A stretch of DNA of 64,000 nucleotides from Carallia brachiata (GCA_021464245.1 JADCRB010000019.1:2895130-2959129), one strand, 5' to 3'; positions 1-13,500 are shown, counted from the first letter of the stretch. A program made the numbers and translations. Notes: a model not told the origin generated them from the sequence alone.

Positions 1-635
1 GAACCGGCCAGTCGGACCAAAAAATCGGTGAACTAGAGGTCAGACCGGTCTGATTTTCTGATAATACCGGAATAGGAAATAAACCGCCCAAAAACCGGTG
101 AACCGGCCGGTCGGACCGAAAAACCGGTGGACCCAAAATCGGTGAACTGGTCGGTCGGACCGGTGAACCAGTAACTATGTCACATGGATCAAAACGACGT
201 CGTTTTATTTATTATTTTTTTGGATTAAAAATGAGAATAAATAACACTTATTTATATTAATAAAAAATATAATATTTTTAGAATATATATTGATTTTATG
301 ATATTTATTTTTAGATATGAATATTCGATTAATAGTTTTATAATATTTTATTTTTGATATTTATACTTTATTAATTTATTTAATTAGAAAATTATCATAA
401 ATATCTTGTATTTTAATTTTATTTTAAATTTAAGTAGACTCATATTCTATTTTTTATGATTATACTCATTGTTTGTTATTAAAAAATGAAAAATTATAAG
501 TATTAATTATTATTTTATCAAATCAGAATTGACCCACTGGTTCAACCGTCGGTTTTTCGGTTGGACACCGCTAAACCACTAACCCAGTCTTCTCACCGAT
601 TCAATAACCGGTTCGGTTTTAAAACTATGGTTTCA
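1..635. repeat. CCGG-rich dispersed repeat, cut by window start
   Basis: The ends (1-175 and 535-635) are rich in variants of aaCCGGTgaACCGGtcGGACCG, and the 180-530 centre is almost pure A/T. A perfect 16-bp palindrome, AAAACGACGTCGTTTT, lies at 191-206. The right edge fades into 'cggttttaaaactatgg'. A related segment recurs at 1290-1670, so this is probably a non-autonomous transposon family. No terminal duplication can be shown because the left end is outside the window. No coding potential is visible. Confidence 0.5.
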
Positions 636-699
636 CCTATACAGACTGTTTTTGTGCCTAGGAGAGCCATACAGGACAATATACTAATAGCATAAGAGG

Positions 700-965
700 C
701 CTTTTATGCCTTGAGGAGACAATATATATTGGGCACAAGCCCTTGCTAATGAACTCTTCTCGCTAGAGGAAGGACTACTCGAGAGGATTTCATCTATGGC
801 CACTGACACAAGCTGGATCCCACCAGCAACAAAGGTGGTTAAAATTAATTACGATGCATCGTATGAGATAGCAAGCAACAAGGCGAGCATTCTAGCTATT
901 TGTTGCAACTCGAGAGGGAAGATTCTTCATGGCGGGCATTCCAGCTATTTGTTGCAACTCGAGTA
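700..965 (+). pseudogene. Relic of plant retroelement-type RNase H domain
   Basis: Translating from about position 790 gives WIPPATKVVKINYDAS near 814-861, followed by ILAICCNSRGKILHGG. This matches the usual start of the plant RNase H-like domain of non-LTR retrotransposons (W-x-P-P, K-x-N-x-DA, then a short R-x-S/G-G turn). The frame closes soon after and no reverse transcriptase is present, so it is a fragment. The stretch GCATTCTAGCTATTTGTTGC is repeated almost exactly about 50 bp later (near 886 and 936), a local duplication inside the relic. It is not a working gene. Confidence 0.5.
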
Positions 966-1289
966 CTAGCCTCTTATTAGACAGGGATTGCCAAGAAGTA
1001 GCTTTTGTTAGAGAATGGTCTTTTTATTTAGCTTTTATTTCTTGCATCTCATGTACAAAAAAACAACATTATTAGTGGCACTTTTTTGACTTGTGGAATT
1101 TATTTCTCTATAAAAATTCAGTGTAAATAATCAAACAACGGCACATATGCAATCTGCCACATCTTTTTTGAAGGATTCACATACTATCTCTACTGACTTA
1201 TTTTTTGTAAGTATTAAAAAAAAAAAAACGTTAGCTGCTCTACTGCCCCAACAAGCCAAAACATTTTGGTTTTGGGTTCTCAAAATTCA

Positions 1290-1670
1290 AAGTAAGGTTG
1301 TCAGAATCGGACCGGTCATTGAACCGAAAACATTAGTAGATTAAAGTTCAATTTGTATTTGAACCAGTATTTAATAATATATATATTTATAAAAGTAATT
1401 GAAAAAAATAATATTTATAAATAGTGATTAAATATTAATTTTTTTAATTTTAAGGATTAAATTGAAAATTTTGATCAAATTTAGGACTATATTGAAATTA
1501 TTAGTTAAAGTTAGTACTTAAATTATAATTTAAATAAAATTTGAAGTCAAATTATAATTTAAATTTTTTGGTCTGACTTAAATTGGTCCAACCGGTCTGA
1601 TTTTTTTACTAATTTTAACTAATTTTTGATTGATTTTAATCGGTCTGTCCACTCCCCAGTTTTAAGGTAT
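1290..1670. repeat. Second copy of CCGG-rich dispersed repeat
   Basis: GGACCGGTCATTGAACCG at 1308-1326 and GGTCCAACCGGTCTG near 1583-1600 resemble the ends of the repeat at 1-635. The middle is A/T-rich with runs of aaattgaaa. Family and termini were not resolved. Confidence 0.35.
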
Positions 1671-2308
1671 AGACAAGACCGGACCTAAAATAGGTCACAA
1701 GTCTAACCGATTAAATTAGCTGATCCAATCCAAGTTTGTTAACACTGATTCAAAGCAAAATAAGTAACCTACAAAACTTACCCACCGCCTACTGGAAAAA
1801 ATAACAATTTGAAGAAAGCATCCTTCAATCCTTGCTAATAAAAATATTTGTTACATACATATTTTATAAATTTGCTATATGACTACATATAATTAATAAT
1901 ATAATCATTTAATTAATAAACAATGACAGGTACCTCTAACTGAAATTATTTTTTTCGGTTTGTCTACATTTTTTCATTAAATTTGTATAACATATCCAAC
2001 AAAAAGTGATAACATATAATATTTCCTTTTAAAAAAACAAACCCCAATTCCAAACCAAAAAAAAAACAAAGGAATAAGACCTAAAACTTAAGGCCCCCCA
2101 AACCAGGCATAGGCGCACAGGACTCTAGATTTTGAAAACCAAAAATGGGCGGGCTTTCCTTTTTGTTATCTCTACTACAATTCCCCTCCTCACCAAGTCA
2201 CTATCACCCCGCAACCCCAAGTCCTCTTCTCTCGCCCTCTCTCTCTCTCTCTCTCTCTTTAGACGTAAGAGCTAAAAGGTTGGGAGTGAAGACTGAGGAG
2301 TGAGAATC
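1671..2308 (+). promoter_or_regulatory. Upstream region of the cyclin gene, with CT tract
   Basis: This segment separates the repeat from the cyclin start codon. An uninterrupted CT dinucleotide tract runs from about 2237 to 2258, about 50-70 bp before the ATG at 2309. Such pyrimidine tracts are common around plant transcription starts and 5' leaders. I saw no clear TATA box within 100 bp, and a GGGCGGGC stretch near 2148 is too weak to call an E2F site. The extent of the promoter is inferred. Confidence 0.3.
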
Positions 2309-4181
2309 ATGGCAGAGCAGGAGAACTGTGCCCGCATTACTCGCGCAGCCAAGAAAAGGGCTGCCGCTGCAGCAGAGGAACACGAACAGCCGGTAGAGAA
2401 GAAGAAGCAGCGGGTGGTGCTTGCGGAGTTAAGGAATTTGTCTAACGTTGTCCGTCTCCCGAATCCGAGCTCCGAGGCTGAGTCGCAGAAGCAGAAAAAC
2501 AAGACAGTGACTTCGAAGTCCAAGAAGGCTATTGTACCTAAGAAAGTCGACAATGTCTACAAGGAGGTCATTGATGCTGCCAAGTCCGATGATCCCCAGA
2601 TGTGCGGGCCTTATGCTGCTGAAATTTATGAGCATTTTCGCACGATGGAGGTCAGTAAACAGGCAGACAAGTTACTTTTGTGGTCTGAAAATTGGTTTTG
2701 TTTTTCGGATACGGTCTCATTGATTGTTTGCTAACAGAAAATTGTAGAAATTACAGAAAGATTTGAGCTTTTTCTGATATAAATTTACATGTCCAACTGA
2801 AGAGGTTTTAAAAAATTGACTGATGTTTTAGGCTGATGTAAAGAGAAGGCCTTTGCACGATTACATGGAGAAGGTTCAAAATGATATTAACCCCAACATG
2901 AGAGCTGTTCTGGTGGATTGGTTGGTGAAGGTTGCAGATGAGTGCAAGCTTGTCCCTGATACTCTCTATCTCGCTATAAACTATATTGATAGGTTCCTCT
3001 CTGCGAAGGCTATCAATAGGCAGAAGCTTCAGCTACTTGGGGTTTCTTCTATGCTGATTGCCAGGTAAGAGACTGAATTCCTTCTCGTATTTGCATACGG
3101 ACAATTAATGGTATTGTCTGTTGTCTAGTTGATTTGCTTACATATCTTTGTTTTGATTGAAATTGGTAGAAAGTATGAAGAAAACCCGCCAAATATGGAA
3201 GATTTTTACTACGTAACAGATAATACATACACCCGGAAAGAGGTAACAGCTTCATGTCTTGTTTCGTTTAGTTTTTATGTTGGAATTGTTTGTTTTGCCC
3301 ATCATAAATGCTGCCCATGGTTGTTCTACAGGTTGTGACAATGGAATCTGACGTACTCAATGTCCTGAAATTCGAAGTGGGCAGCCCTACAACAAAGACA
3401 TTTTTAAGGTAATAAATCTGTCAGTAACTTGTTCTGCTCACAATTGATGTTCACAAGCTGTTCATATTACTCAAAATGTGCCGATCCCTTTTTTGCCCTA
3501 TTTCTTTTTTTTTTTTTTCTCTGTTTGGCAACAGGAAGTTCACCAGGATTGCACAAGAAGATTACAAAGTACGCGAGACATCATCTCTTTAGTGTGTATG
3601 CATTGATTAGTGTCTGGAACCTGTTTGGCTGATAGCAAATATTTCCCCTTTTACAGACTCAGAATTTGCAGCTCGAGTTCCTTGGATACTATCTCGCTGA
3701 GTTAAGCTTGCTAGACTATTACTTTCTGCAATTTTTACCATCCAAGGTGGCCGCCTCTGTTATTTTTCTTGCAAGATACATTACACGACCAGAGATCTAT
3801 CCCTGGGTATGGCTCTCATTTCAGATGACTTAATTTTCATTCATATCCAGTTTCACAACCAATTGCTGATTTAATTTCTCTACAGAATTCGGCCCTTCAA
3901 CGCTGCACAGGGTATAAAGCAGCTGAATTGCTGTCATGTGCTGTTCAGATACATGCTTTGTATTCAAGCAGGAGAGGCCAAGGACTAGACGCTGTGAGAG
4001 AAAAATACAGGCAGCATAGGGTAGGCCTTTTGTTCATTATATTCAATTTTTGCTTCGATTTTTTTCAGTCATGTGGCTTATGGCGTCTAAACTTGAATTT
4101 TTGTAACAGTTCAAATGTGTTGCAAGCATGCCTTCACCTCCGGACACACCTCCTTCCCTTTTTCAAGTTGTTCTAGACTGA
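2309..4181 (+). CDS. A-type cyclin, A3 group (8 exons, 371 aa)
   Basis: This is a mitotic/S-phase cyclin that activates cyclin-dependent kinase in the nucleus. The exons that keep frame and have GT-AG borders are 2309-2650, 2832-3064, 3170-3242, 3332-3408, 3535-3568, 3657-3806, 3886-4020 and 4110-4181. The basic N-terminus holds a destruction box RVVLAELRN at residues 35-43, the APC/C degradation signal. The N cyclin box contains [15 protein letters not shown] (from about residue 137) and KYEENPP, and the C cyclin box follows from [20 protein letters not shown]. The length suits the short A3 cyclins rather than A1/A2. The start is the first ATG, before a lysine/arginine-rich leader. No defects were seen. 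The exact paralogue (A3-1 to A3-4) cannot be decided here. Confidence 0.93.
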
Positions 4182-7100
4182 AAGGAAGTTTGGCTCTCAA
4201 TGGTTTTCGGGCTATCGCAATTAGAAGAATTGATCATAATTTTGGAAAGACTTAAAAGGGAATGCCTAATAACAAAGACACGACATTAGCTAATGACTGA
4301 GCTCATCAAAATGACTTAACCTGCCATGCTCTGGACCTTCAGGATTGGTGCCTCTTCTTGGTGCTCATGTCACGTCCTTGCATTTGTATTCGCAGTGCAA
4401 ATGGCAATGCCAACAATGCATCTTGTCATTTTTGAACTCAACCAGAAAATTTTGTAAATATGAATACTGTTTTTTCGATTTTGCAAGAGTATCTGTTGCT
4501 GCTAATTTGAAATTTGAGATTGTTGGGGTGACAACATTAGCCTTCATGTACATATTCAAGTGCGTCAGTGGCGTGTAGCTTTTGTGATTTGAAGTTAATG
4601 CTTGGGAAGCAGCTTTAACAACTCCATTGATTACGCCAGCAGCAACTGGAATCCATTCAAAATGGAAAAAATGGTAATCAGTTCAGGCCCATCGCGACAA
4701 AGAAAGCAATGACTTAAAACGAACTTTGAAGCCATATTCGTTTACTTTAGGTGGAAAGTAGACTTGCACCAAAATTATGTAGTGAAGTGACATCATTTTG
4801 GTAAATCGAAAGGACATTTGGCATAGTGAGACGTCCTCATTAATAGTTTGGTCACTTATGATAAGTTCAGATGGCTTTTTTTATTTTTAATTTTTCATTG
4901 TAATATGGTTCTGATGGGGCTATGATGAGCATGAAGGGTCACATTTGTTAAGGGCACACGGGCCAAACATCTGTAAACAAAAAATAAGTTATACTCCCTA
5001 ATTTTTCAAAGTTTGGTATATATATATATATATATCTAACTTAGTAATTGCCAATTAGACATAAATATCAGAGTGCCTATTTTGAGCTTCATCTGTGCAA
5101 TGGTAGATCATAAATCTAAACATGAAATTGCAAGTCACAAGTAATTGACGGCCACTTCTCAATTGCTGACTTTTCGATTGGTGTCCGTGAGAAAAAATTT
5201 GTTGGCTTTTGTTTGCTCCATGTTCCAGTGTGATACATGTACGGCGAGCGACATTACCAATGTGTTTGGAGTGAGTGAAACGGCGGAAAAAAAATGAGAA
5301 AAGAAAAGAATATAAAGAGAAAATAAAGTTATTTAAAGTGATAGAAAAAGTAAAGAGAATAAAAGTATGGTAAAAGAAAAAGTAAATAGTAATTTGTGAG
5401 AGAAAAAGTGAAGAGAAAATAAAATTATTTGAAGTGGTAGAAAAATAAAAAGAAAGAAAGTATAGTGAAAGAAAAAATAAATAATAATTTGTGAGAGAAA
5501 AAGTAAAGAGAAAATAAAATTATTTGGAATGGTGTAGAAAGTAAAAAAAAATATATAAAAAAAATAATAATTTTTTTTTTCTTTCTCTCCTTCTTTTTTA
5601 CTTTTTATTGCATAACAAAAACACCCTAGGATTCACTTTTGTTTTGGCCATGGACTATGATCCACAGGCACAAATACATGCAGTCCAATTTAACCGAAGG
5701 TTCTCAGCATATCACCTTCCATTAACTTTTTTTTTTTTAAATTACAGCACCAAACAAATTGTATTTAAAAAAATTATCTGAATATAGCTACATTTTTTTT
5801 TTATTATAAAACTATGCTTTTATTTTTTGTAATAAAAAAAATATCTTATGATGTTTTTGTATAAAAAATGAAACGTAATTACAAAGAGAAAGACATTGTT
5901 ACATTTAAATAAAAATTTTTAAGACATAATCTTCTAATACCGTAACAGTATCTTTTTTTAATTTCCCCTGGGCTCAATTTTTACTTCTAAAAAGTAGTGG
6001 GGCTGGGACGACTCTACTTTATTGTGGCTGGCAAGTCACTCATAAACAATAATTCATAACGATTCTTCCGCTCAAGATTTTTTTTTTTGCACACCTACAA
6101 CTCTAAGACCTGATAATTGTTAGAAACGTTTTAAGTGATCCTATTTCATACGCTTCCTAATCCATCCTTAGCCATAAACATAATTTTGACAACCTGCAAC
6201 AAGAAGATGGGCCACCGTGGAGCGAGATTTGGGAATCAAATGTACCTTGTATGACTCCAGAGCCTCTTGATTCCCTCTGCCCAAGGCTTTCTGATCAATG
6301 GGAAGAACCATTGGTCTTTTTTTTTTTTTGTTGCGCATGATTTGACTACTCAAAACTTTCTACTCTAAGCAAAGATTACCGAGCCAATTTCCATTATTTC
6401 CCTTACCAATACGTTTCCTTGTGTTCCCATATTCTTGCCCATCATAAGTTTCATGAAGAAAGTAAAAGGCCAGTTGGATCCTTGCTATACTAAGTACTAA
6501 CAACGAAAAACAGAAATAAAGATAAAACGCTGAAGAAAAACTCTGAATTCTACACTCTGTTTTAGGGGAGAAAAAGGTAGATTTTTTTTTTTTTCTGGGG
6601 TCTACACTAGATAGCTATAAAAGAGTAAATTGACTAGTTTGCAAAGCCGACAAACACTAACCAGACAAAGAAAAAATGCACAAGAGCCAAGACCTGCATG
6701 CTCTTATGCTAAAGTTGGACCCCAGTGTGACCTTTATTCTGGGGACTGAAAGCGAGAACAAAAGCAGGAAGCAAAAGTTCTCGTGATTTCCCAAGAATAT
6801 ATATATATATATATATATCTATATATATCTATGTACTCATTTTTGTTATCTTGATTAATATTTTAAATAAAATAAAATTAATAATTTTTATAATAAAATT
6901 AATAATATTTATAATAAAAATTAATAATTTTTAATTTATATTATAAAAATTATACATTTTATTACATTTAAGATATAAATTAATTAAGACACAAAAAAAA
7001 TTGAGAGAATAGATATGTGCTCACAAAGAAAAACAAAAAGTGTGTTGGGGAGTTGTGTCCCTGGTTTGCAGGGTGTACTCAATGCCACTTCTATTATTTC

Positions 7101-7190
7101 AAGTACCCTTTTGTGCATCCTGCATGTTCCCTTGCGAAACAAAGCGACTCAACTTTCTTTCTCTCCAAACCTTTTTCTCTTTGATGCTCC
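4182..7190. other. Spacer between cyclin and CLE genes
   Basis: The first part is presumably the cyclin 3' UTR. Beyond that I see no gene. There are AT microsatellites near 5018-5036 and 6798-6836, a purine-rich foldback element (5259-5625, listed separately), and A/T-rich DNA with scattered poly-A and poly-T runs. A short minus-strand open frame at 6168-6353 has no recognisable domain. Confidence 0.5.
5259..5625. repeat. Foldback element with internal ~96-bp tandem repeats
   Basis: The segment opens with GTGTTTGGAGTG and closes with CAAAAACACC, which is roughly inverted. The left two thirds is purine-rich and the right end pyrimidine-rich. The phrase AGAGAAAATAAA(A/G)TTATTT recurs near 5315, 5411 and 5507, a period of about 96 bp. 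Similar GTGTTTGG-bordered, purine-to-pyrimidine segments occur near 10397, 32739 and 34074. It is probably a degenerate miniature element; no target duplication was confirmed. Confidence 0.4.
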
Positions 7191-7199
7191 ATATATAGC
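7191..7199 (+). promoter_or_regulatory. TATA box of CLE gene
   Basis: TATATAG lies about 60 bp before the ATG at 7252, followed by a CT-rich leader (CTCTCTCTGTGTCTCTC). The spacing predicts transcription starting near 7225 and a very short leader. This favours 7252 over the in-frame ATG at 7015, which lies upstream of the TATA box. Confidence 0.55.
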
Positions 7200-7251
7200 T
7201 CTCTCTGTGTCTCTCTCTTTGCCTCTTTCTGAGAGTTTGAAGAGAAAAATA

Positions 7252-7521
7252 ATGCATTTTCAACACTCCATAAATTTTGGCATGTCGCAGAAGCTACTGG
7301 GGTTGACTCTTCTTGTTTCGCTCTTGGTCTCAGCTGGAGAAGGAGAGACAATGGTCGTTGTTCATGGCATACACGACCACCCACCAATTGGGCAACAGAA
7401 GCAACAAAGAGACCAACAGCAGCGGCAGCAGCAGCCGCATAGTTTAGGACATCCATTTGATGATCTCATTTCAAGCAAAAGAAAGGTTCCAAATGCTTCA
7501 GATCCTCTTCACAACCGTTAA
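7252..7521 (+). CDS. CLE-family secreted peptide precursor (89 aa)
   Basis: This gene encodes a preproprotein for a small extracellular signal read by receptor kinases. The hydrophobic stretch KLLGLTLLVSLLVSAGEG (residues 14-31) is a signal peptide. A glutamine/arginine-rich spacer (about 47-62) follows, then the C-terminal CLE motif RKVPNASDPLHN at residues 77-88 with one extra Arg before the stop. The single exon, length and motif at the extreme C-terminus all fit the family. The R1-K2-V3-P4-N5 start resembles the CLE25/26 type. Positions 6-7, usually Gly-Pro, are Ala-Ser, while Pro4, Asp8, Pro9, His11 and Asn12 are kept. The basic residues SSKR just before the motif are a likely processing site. 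An alternative start is Met11. Receptor and role are unknown. Confidence 0.85.
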   Translation: MHFQHSINFGMSQKLLGLTLLVSLLVSAGEGETMVVVHGIHDHPPIGQQKQQRDQQQRQQQPHSLGHPFDDLISSKRKVPNASDPLHNR

Positions 7522-10500
7522 GTTTGCATATGTATAAACATCATGGAAAATTGAAGTTGCAAGGGAAAGAATATAAGGACTAGCAAATGGGAAATGAAGA
7601 CTTTCAGTACCATAAAGTGGAGGCTACGGTACATTTTGTCAATCATAATGATCGTTGTGGAATTGTGGGGATGCTACATTTTCTGCTTGAATGTTGCTAC
7701 TATATATCTGGTTCATTTTCAACTTCATCTTTATTTTATTGGAACTTGATCGGTACATCTTTTTTGTTTCGTTCTGTATACAATTGTGCGCTGTATAAAT
7801 ATGATGAGAAATCGTGAGATTAACTTGTTTTTTTTTGTTCGAAAATTTTCTTTTCCTTTTAAATTCGTTGTTTTGTAATCAACAGACTTGTTATTTATTG
7901 GGTAATTTTGTGTCAGATTTCCTGCTGTCTATGTTTTTCAATGCCAAAGCAGGCACACTCTAGACTTTGCTTCACAAAGGAAAAATGTCACTTCTTGGCA
8001 ACTTGCATTCTATCCCGTTCTCTTCTTCAGCCTTATTTTCTCTTCACATTATTAAGATCAGTGACATTTACCTAAGATTATAATTGGTTTGAAGAACGTC
8101 TCGAGATTCAGGCGATGGTAAATAATATAGATTCAGGCGATTGTAAATAATATAACTAGTAAATACATTCCTCCTCATGTGTCCAAATTATAACATAATT
8201 CTGATTGAATTTTAGCTAAATCATGACTATTTACATTTATGACCATACAATAGTTTGCAAAGTGCATGCTTTACTAGCGTGGCACACTGGCATTTTGGAA
8301 AAGGGTAAAGAGATGCACTAAAGTTGGTGGTCTTGGCACTCTAGGACTGTGTTGGGAAAAGTGGGAGGCAATTAAGCAACACATCTGATAATTGGCGAGC
8401 ATTTGGCCATGCCTACATTGTGGGTGGTACTTGGGAGTTAAAAGTCAAAACCATGTTTTGTCTGGGTAAATGATAGGTGATCGTTTGCCTTGTTTTAACG
8501 CACAACATAGTAATTTTATTTAAAGTTTTATTATCTAGTTTAATTTAATTTTAAATAACAACAATTCATTTAATGCTATTTGATAGTTTTTATTTTTTAA
8601 ATTTTAATTATGTAACAACTTATATCAACTTTGTTGCTACCCAAAAGCTGTTACCTGTTATTTTCCTTTTATTTATTGTGACACTCTAACTTACACGACT
8701 AAGAGAAAAATAAATTTCAATGTTACGTATACAGAAATTTGTATATCGAAAGTATACATATTTATTAAAATAATATTTCTTCTGAACTGTTGTAAAGAAT
8801 TTCATATGATAACTGTACTTTACGTTTTGGAATAATATCTATATAAATGTAAATTTTAATTTTATAAAAAAGTAATATTTTATTGCTCGGTATCCAGCTC
8901 GCTGCATTAAGCTTGGTGCACTTAACCGGGCCATTAGTTAATTACTTCTTCCCTTCTCTCGAATGTCCAAGACTCGCATAGTAGATTAAGGTGAGATCAT
9001 GCTATTATAATGTCTTAGGGGATTGAAGGTTAATAAAAAGGTTCCGTACATTATTTTCTAGCAAAATGCATTGAGATCGATTGTTTTAACTGCCCAACAA
9101 AAGGGAAGCCTTGGATTCACTAAAAGTACCAAGACTTTAGCGTTTTACAATATTACATTATTGCTGATGCACTACCTTGCTCAGAAAAAAGGCTAATACA
9201 CCACTAGATATCCGCTTTTTTTCTTGCCCGTACGAAGGCCAAAATTAAAAAAAGAACATTTTCTTCCATATTTTTGCATTCAATCTAGGAAAAAGATTGG
9301 TATACATAAGAAATAGATATTGGGACTAGTAACAACTATGATAATATGTATCACGTTTTATCAAAAAGTGAATTTCACATTTGCTGCACGTCGTTTTATT
9401 CTTGTTATGTCATATTGTGTGCCTTTTAAGCCGAAAGCTTCAAATTTCAAAAAACCAATTTTTTTTTTGAGATGTGTGGCCCACATATCATATTATTCCT
9501 ATTCTCTTCTATACATTTTTTTTTTCTGTTCACGAAAGGGAACTCTTTAATATAATGATCGATATTTAAACCACTTTTGAATAAATATATAGCCAAAAAG
9601 AGAAGGGGGTAAAACAAAAAAAAAGAAATAAAAGGTTAATGTATAACCAAAGAAAACCCTATGTATAACAGGAAACAAACAAACATTTTGGTATATAAAT
9701 AAGCAGACATAATTTCATAACCAGAAAAAAATAGCTATAGCATGTAGAGATTCCCCATTTTTTTTCATTTCACGGTTTGTTATTATTTATATTTTATATT
9801 ACAAGAATCGATTAATGGTTCGTTGTTCTTTATATTTTATTTTGTAAGAAGCGAAAATCAATTCTTTCATCCAAAATTAAAACTTTAAGTGATTCTGTCA
9901 TTAGAATTTTTTTTTTTTAACAGCCTATCATTAGAATTTGTGTCAAACACACTCACACACACATGCTATATGCTGCACATAATGAAAGGACTTGGTTATT
10001 CTTTTCATGGGGACATCAAATTTGGCAATTATCCGTTTGGAAACCTTTCTCAGCGGCTCACACTCCCACACATGCTATGCTCCATGTAATGAAAAGGAAA
10101 AATAAGAAACACATTAAGTAATTTAATTTTAAATAATAATAAAATAATCATTCGTTTTATTTAATAATTTATTTATTTTTTTAAAAAAATTTAATCATTC
10201 AATATTACATATCTATTTGTTATTATTTAAATATTATTATTTAGTATTTTAAATAAAAAATAAATTAAAAAGGCAAAATGTGTTATGTCATATGTGCAGT
10301 GGGTCCGTCAACAATCGCGAGGGAGTTCTCAGTCCTTGAAAGAGGTCGTCGATCGTTTAATGTGCTGCGGATAATCATAAATCAAAGCCCTTAATGGCCT
10401 GTTTGGATTAATTAAAAAAAAAAGATAAGGAAAAAAATAATTATTATTTTATTATTTCTTTATTTTTTTTCACAATTTTCTCTTTTATCTAAATAATTTA

Positions 10501-13500
10501 TTTTTTTCACAATATTTTCCGTCATAAATTATTAATTATTTTTTTAATCATTTTTTCTCATAATTTTCTTTTCTATCTAAATAATTTATTTTCTTTATAA
10601 TTTTTTCTCTCACAAATTACTATTTATTTTTTTCTCATCACCTTCTTTCTCACAACTTTCTCAATTTATATAAATAATTTTATTTTTTCACAATTTTTTT
10701 TTCTATTACTTTCTTTTTCATACCATTTCGCTCAATTTAAACACACCGTAAAAGAAAGACGTAAAGTGCATAACGTAACTCGTGATCTCCTGAGATTCGA
10801 TTACCCGGCGCCCTTTGCGAAGAAGTTTTTTTTGTATATTTGGTTTAATTTTTATAAAAAAAAAATTATTGCAACACATAGGAAGACATGTAATAAGAAT
10901 ACAATGATATAAATTGTCTGGCCTTTTGCGAATAAGCCTTTAGGCATATTTGGTTTAATTTTTATAAAAAATTAATTTTTATGAAAACATATAATGAGAT
11001 ACGTAATAAATATGCAGTGAATATACTATTAAATTGTAAAATATGTATTAAATTTAAAAAAAATAAAAAAAATTCTTGAATACTGTTAAATAGATGCGTG
11101 CTTTATACGTGCTCGTTGTGCGTGTCTGTGTGATCAAACTCTAATTTTTATGAATTATTCTAAACTGAGGGTGTATTTTTCCAAAAGAAAATACTAAATA
11201 GTTTCATTTAAATAATATTATTTAAGTAATAATAGAGTAACAATAAAATGAGATAAGTTGTTAAATGATTGAAATTAAAAAAATATATAGATAAATTATT
11301 AGATATTATTAAATAAATTACGTGACTATTTTATTATTATTTAAAATTATATTGTATAGTAAATTTTTTTAAAATATAATAATAATAATAATAATAATAA
11401 TATATTATTAATATTATTATTGTTTAATGATAAGTTTTCATTTCAACTCGGTGATCCTACAATACTGCCGATGTGCGTGCATTTTTAGTATCGGAGAAGT
11501 TTCGGACTTTAAGGATTTGTCTGTAGGATTTGCTCCGAAGGTTATCAATTTTGTATAATTTTATCAATATTTTGAGTAATAATAAAATAAAGTAGTAAAA
11601 TGTATATTTTTATTATTATTTTGCATTTATCGATATAATTTTACAAAATTAAAAATTAATAGCATTTTAATACATTTGTGGGAGACAAATCCACTGGATA
11701 AATCCTCTTATTACAAACCAAAACTCTTTTGGCTTTTAATATAAGTAATATTATATAATTTTAAATAGATAACAATAAATAATTATTTAAATTCATACTT
11801 AATAATTTATTTTTCATAAATTTAGTTATTAACAATTTATATTATTTTATTATTATTTTATAACTAAATAAAACTGCCAAAACATTTTCTTTGGTGTTTC
11901 GGTTTATTAATCGTAATAGATCATAAATACCCTCAAAAGTGTTCGGTATGAGTTTAGTACCCGCCAAATCTACGGCATATATATGTAAAAATTAAAGGAC
12001 TTGTGTCGTGAGGGTGCGCCTTTAGGTGGTGAAATCCAATGGCAAATCAACGATTTTTCTTCTTTGTAATTTCACATTGCAGATTAGCCGTTTGATCATA
12101 TTTCCCATCGACGTATATTCTAATTTATTCTTTTTTTTTGTCAAATTCTATTTTATTAAATAGCTCCTCAAGCTTCTTCGGAAATGTCGTTGGTTGCATA
12201 AAATTGGGATTTTTTTTTTCATTTTTTTCTCTTCAAAAATTGGGTATAAAATGGAGTTGAGCCCGTGTCCGACAGGAACATTGTATTCATTACACACAAT
12301 CGCATACCCGAAATTGGGATTCTTGAACTTGCTCACATTCTTTCTTTATCAATTTTGTTGGTCTTTTTTTGAATGGCCACGTAATCAAATCAACATTTCC
12401 TGTGGATAAATTATGTCTTTATATTGACATGTGAGGAAAGTAGTAGGAGTCTTGCTGGCCACATTGGTTTCGTTCAATGCATGTGTAATGGGGCTTGTTT
12501 TGGCTATAGTCTGCAATTCTTTATCCTTCAAACGAGGAAGTTATTGATGTAGTTGCACTTTGTCTGGAGTAGTAATTTGCCTGCGCCAATGCAACATGAT
12601 CAGGCACCTTAATTCTTTCACAAGCTTTTTGCATGGTTTCATATATATTGAATGCTCATGCTTTTTATTTGCTCTGTTTCTCCCCTCGAAGGGCAAGTTT
12701 AGTACGACGGACATGTTACTATAATATGACCTGATGGTCATTGATTCAAATTCTAGAAAGAACCTCTTTGCTAAAAATAAAAGGAAAGTTGTGTACATTT
12801 ATTTTTCTCTAAACCCACAAATGTAGGAGGTTCGTGCACTCTACTTTGTTGTCTATTTTTGTTTCTCCCCACAATCTGTTTGCTTGATACGAAAATGAGT
12901 TTTCTGTTTGTTGTAAACAGCTGAGTTAGTTGGAGGGGGAATTTTTAATTGATGTTAGGATAAACAGAAAGTGATCATATTTTGGTATTCCTGGTCATTG
13001 ACATTGTTTTCAACAATAGTTTTTCTACTGATAAATTACAAATAGAGGGAATTTTGAGCCCTCTCAGTTACCCAGCAAGGAATTTTGAACAATTAAATAA
13101 ACCCAAGAGGTAAAGCTCTCTCACAGCATGTGCCCAAATAATTATTACTTAAAAGGGATAGATAATGGGTGGACCAGCTCTCTAAAAGCCATGGCACCTC
13201 GTAAGGATGAGGTTTATATCTGTCTGCCGTCTGGGGCAAAATCTATGAGTTGGGGGGACATGCTCTAGGACAAAATTTCTTCTTCTATGTTGAAAATCAG
13301 GAAGAGAAAAAAGAAACAGAAAAAGAAAAGAGAAGAAAAGAAAAGTTTTATATCTCAGTGGTAGTTGATGTAGCCAATCAGAGGTTTCCACTGGTGGGCT
13401 GCTGCCTGATTGAGACAAACAGTTAATAGCAATGCAGTATGTATGAAATGCCATCAATTGGTTGCAAACAACCATTGATCTGCATTTATGCTATGGCCCA

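Noticed and set aside
6168..6353. 61-aa minus-strand frame as a small gene
   Set aside because: No signal peptide, domain, promoter or splice context.
7015..7251. In-frame N-terminal extension of the CLE precursor
   Set aside because: The ATG at 7015 lies upstream of the TATA box and would bury the signal peptide in the chain.
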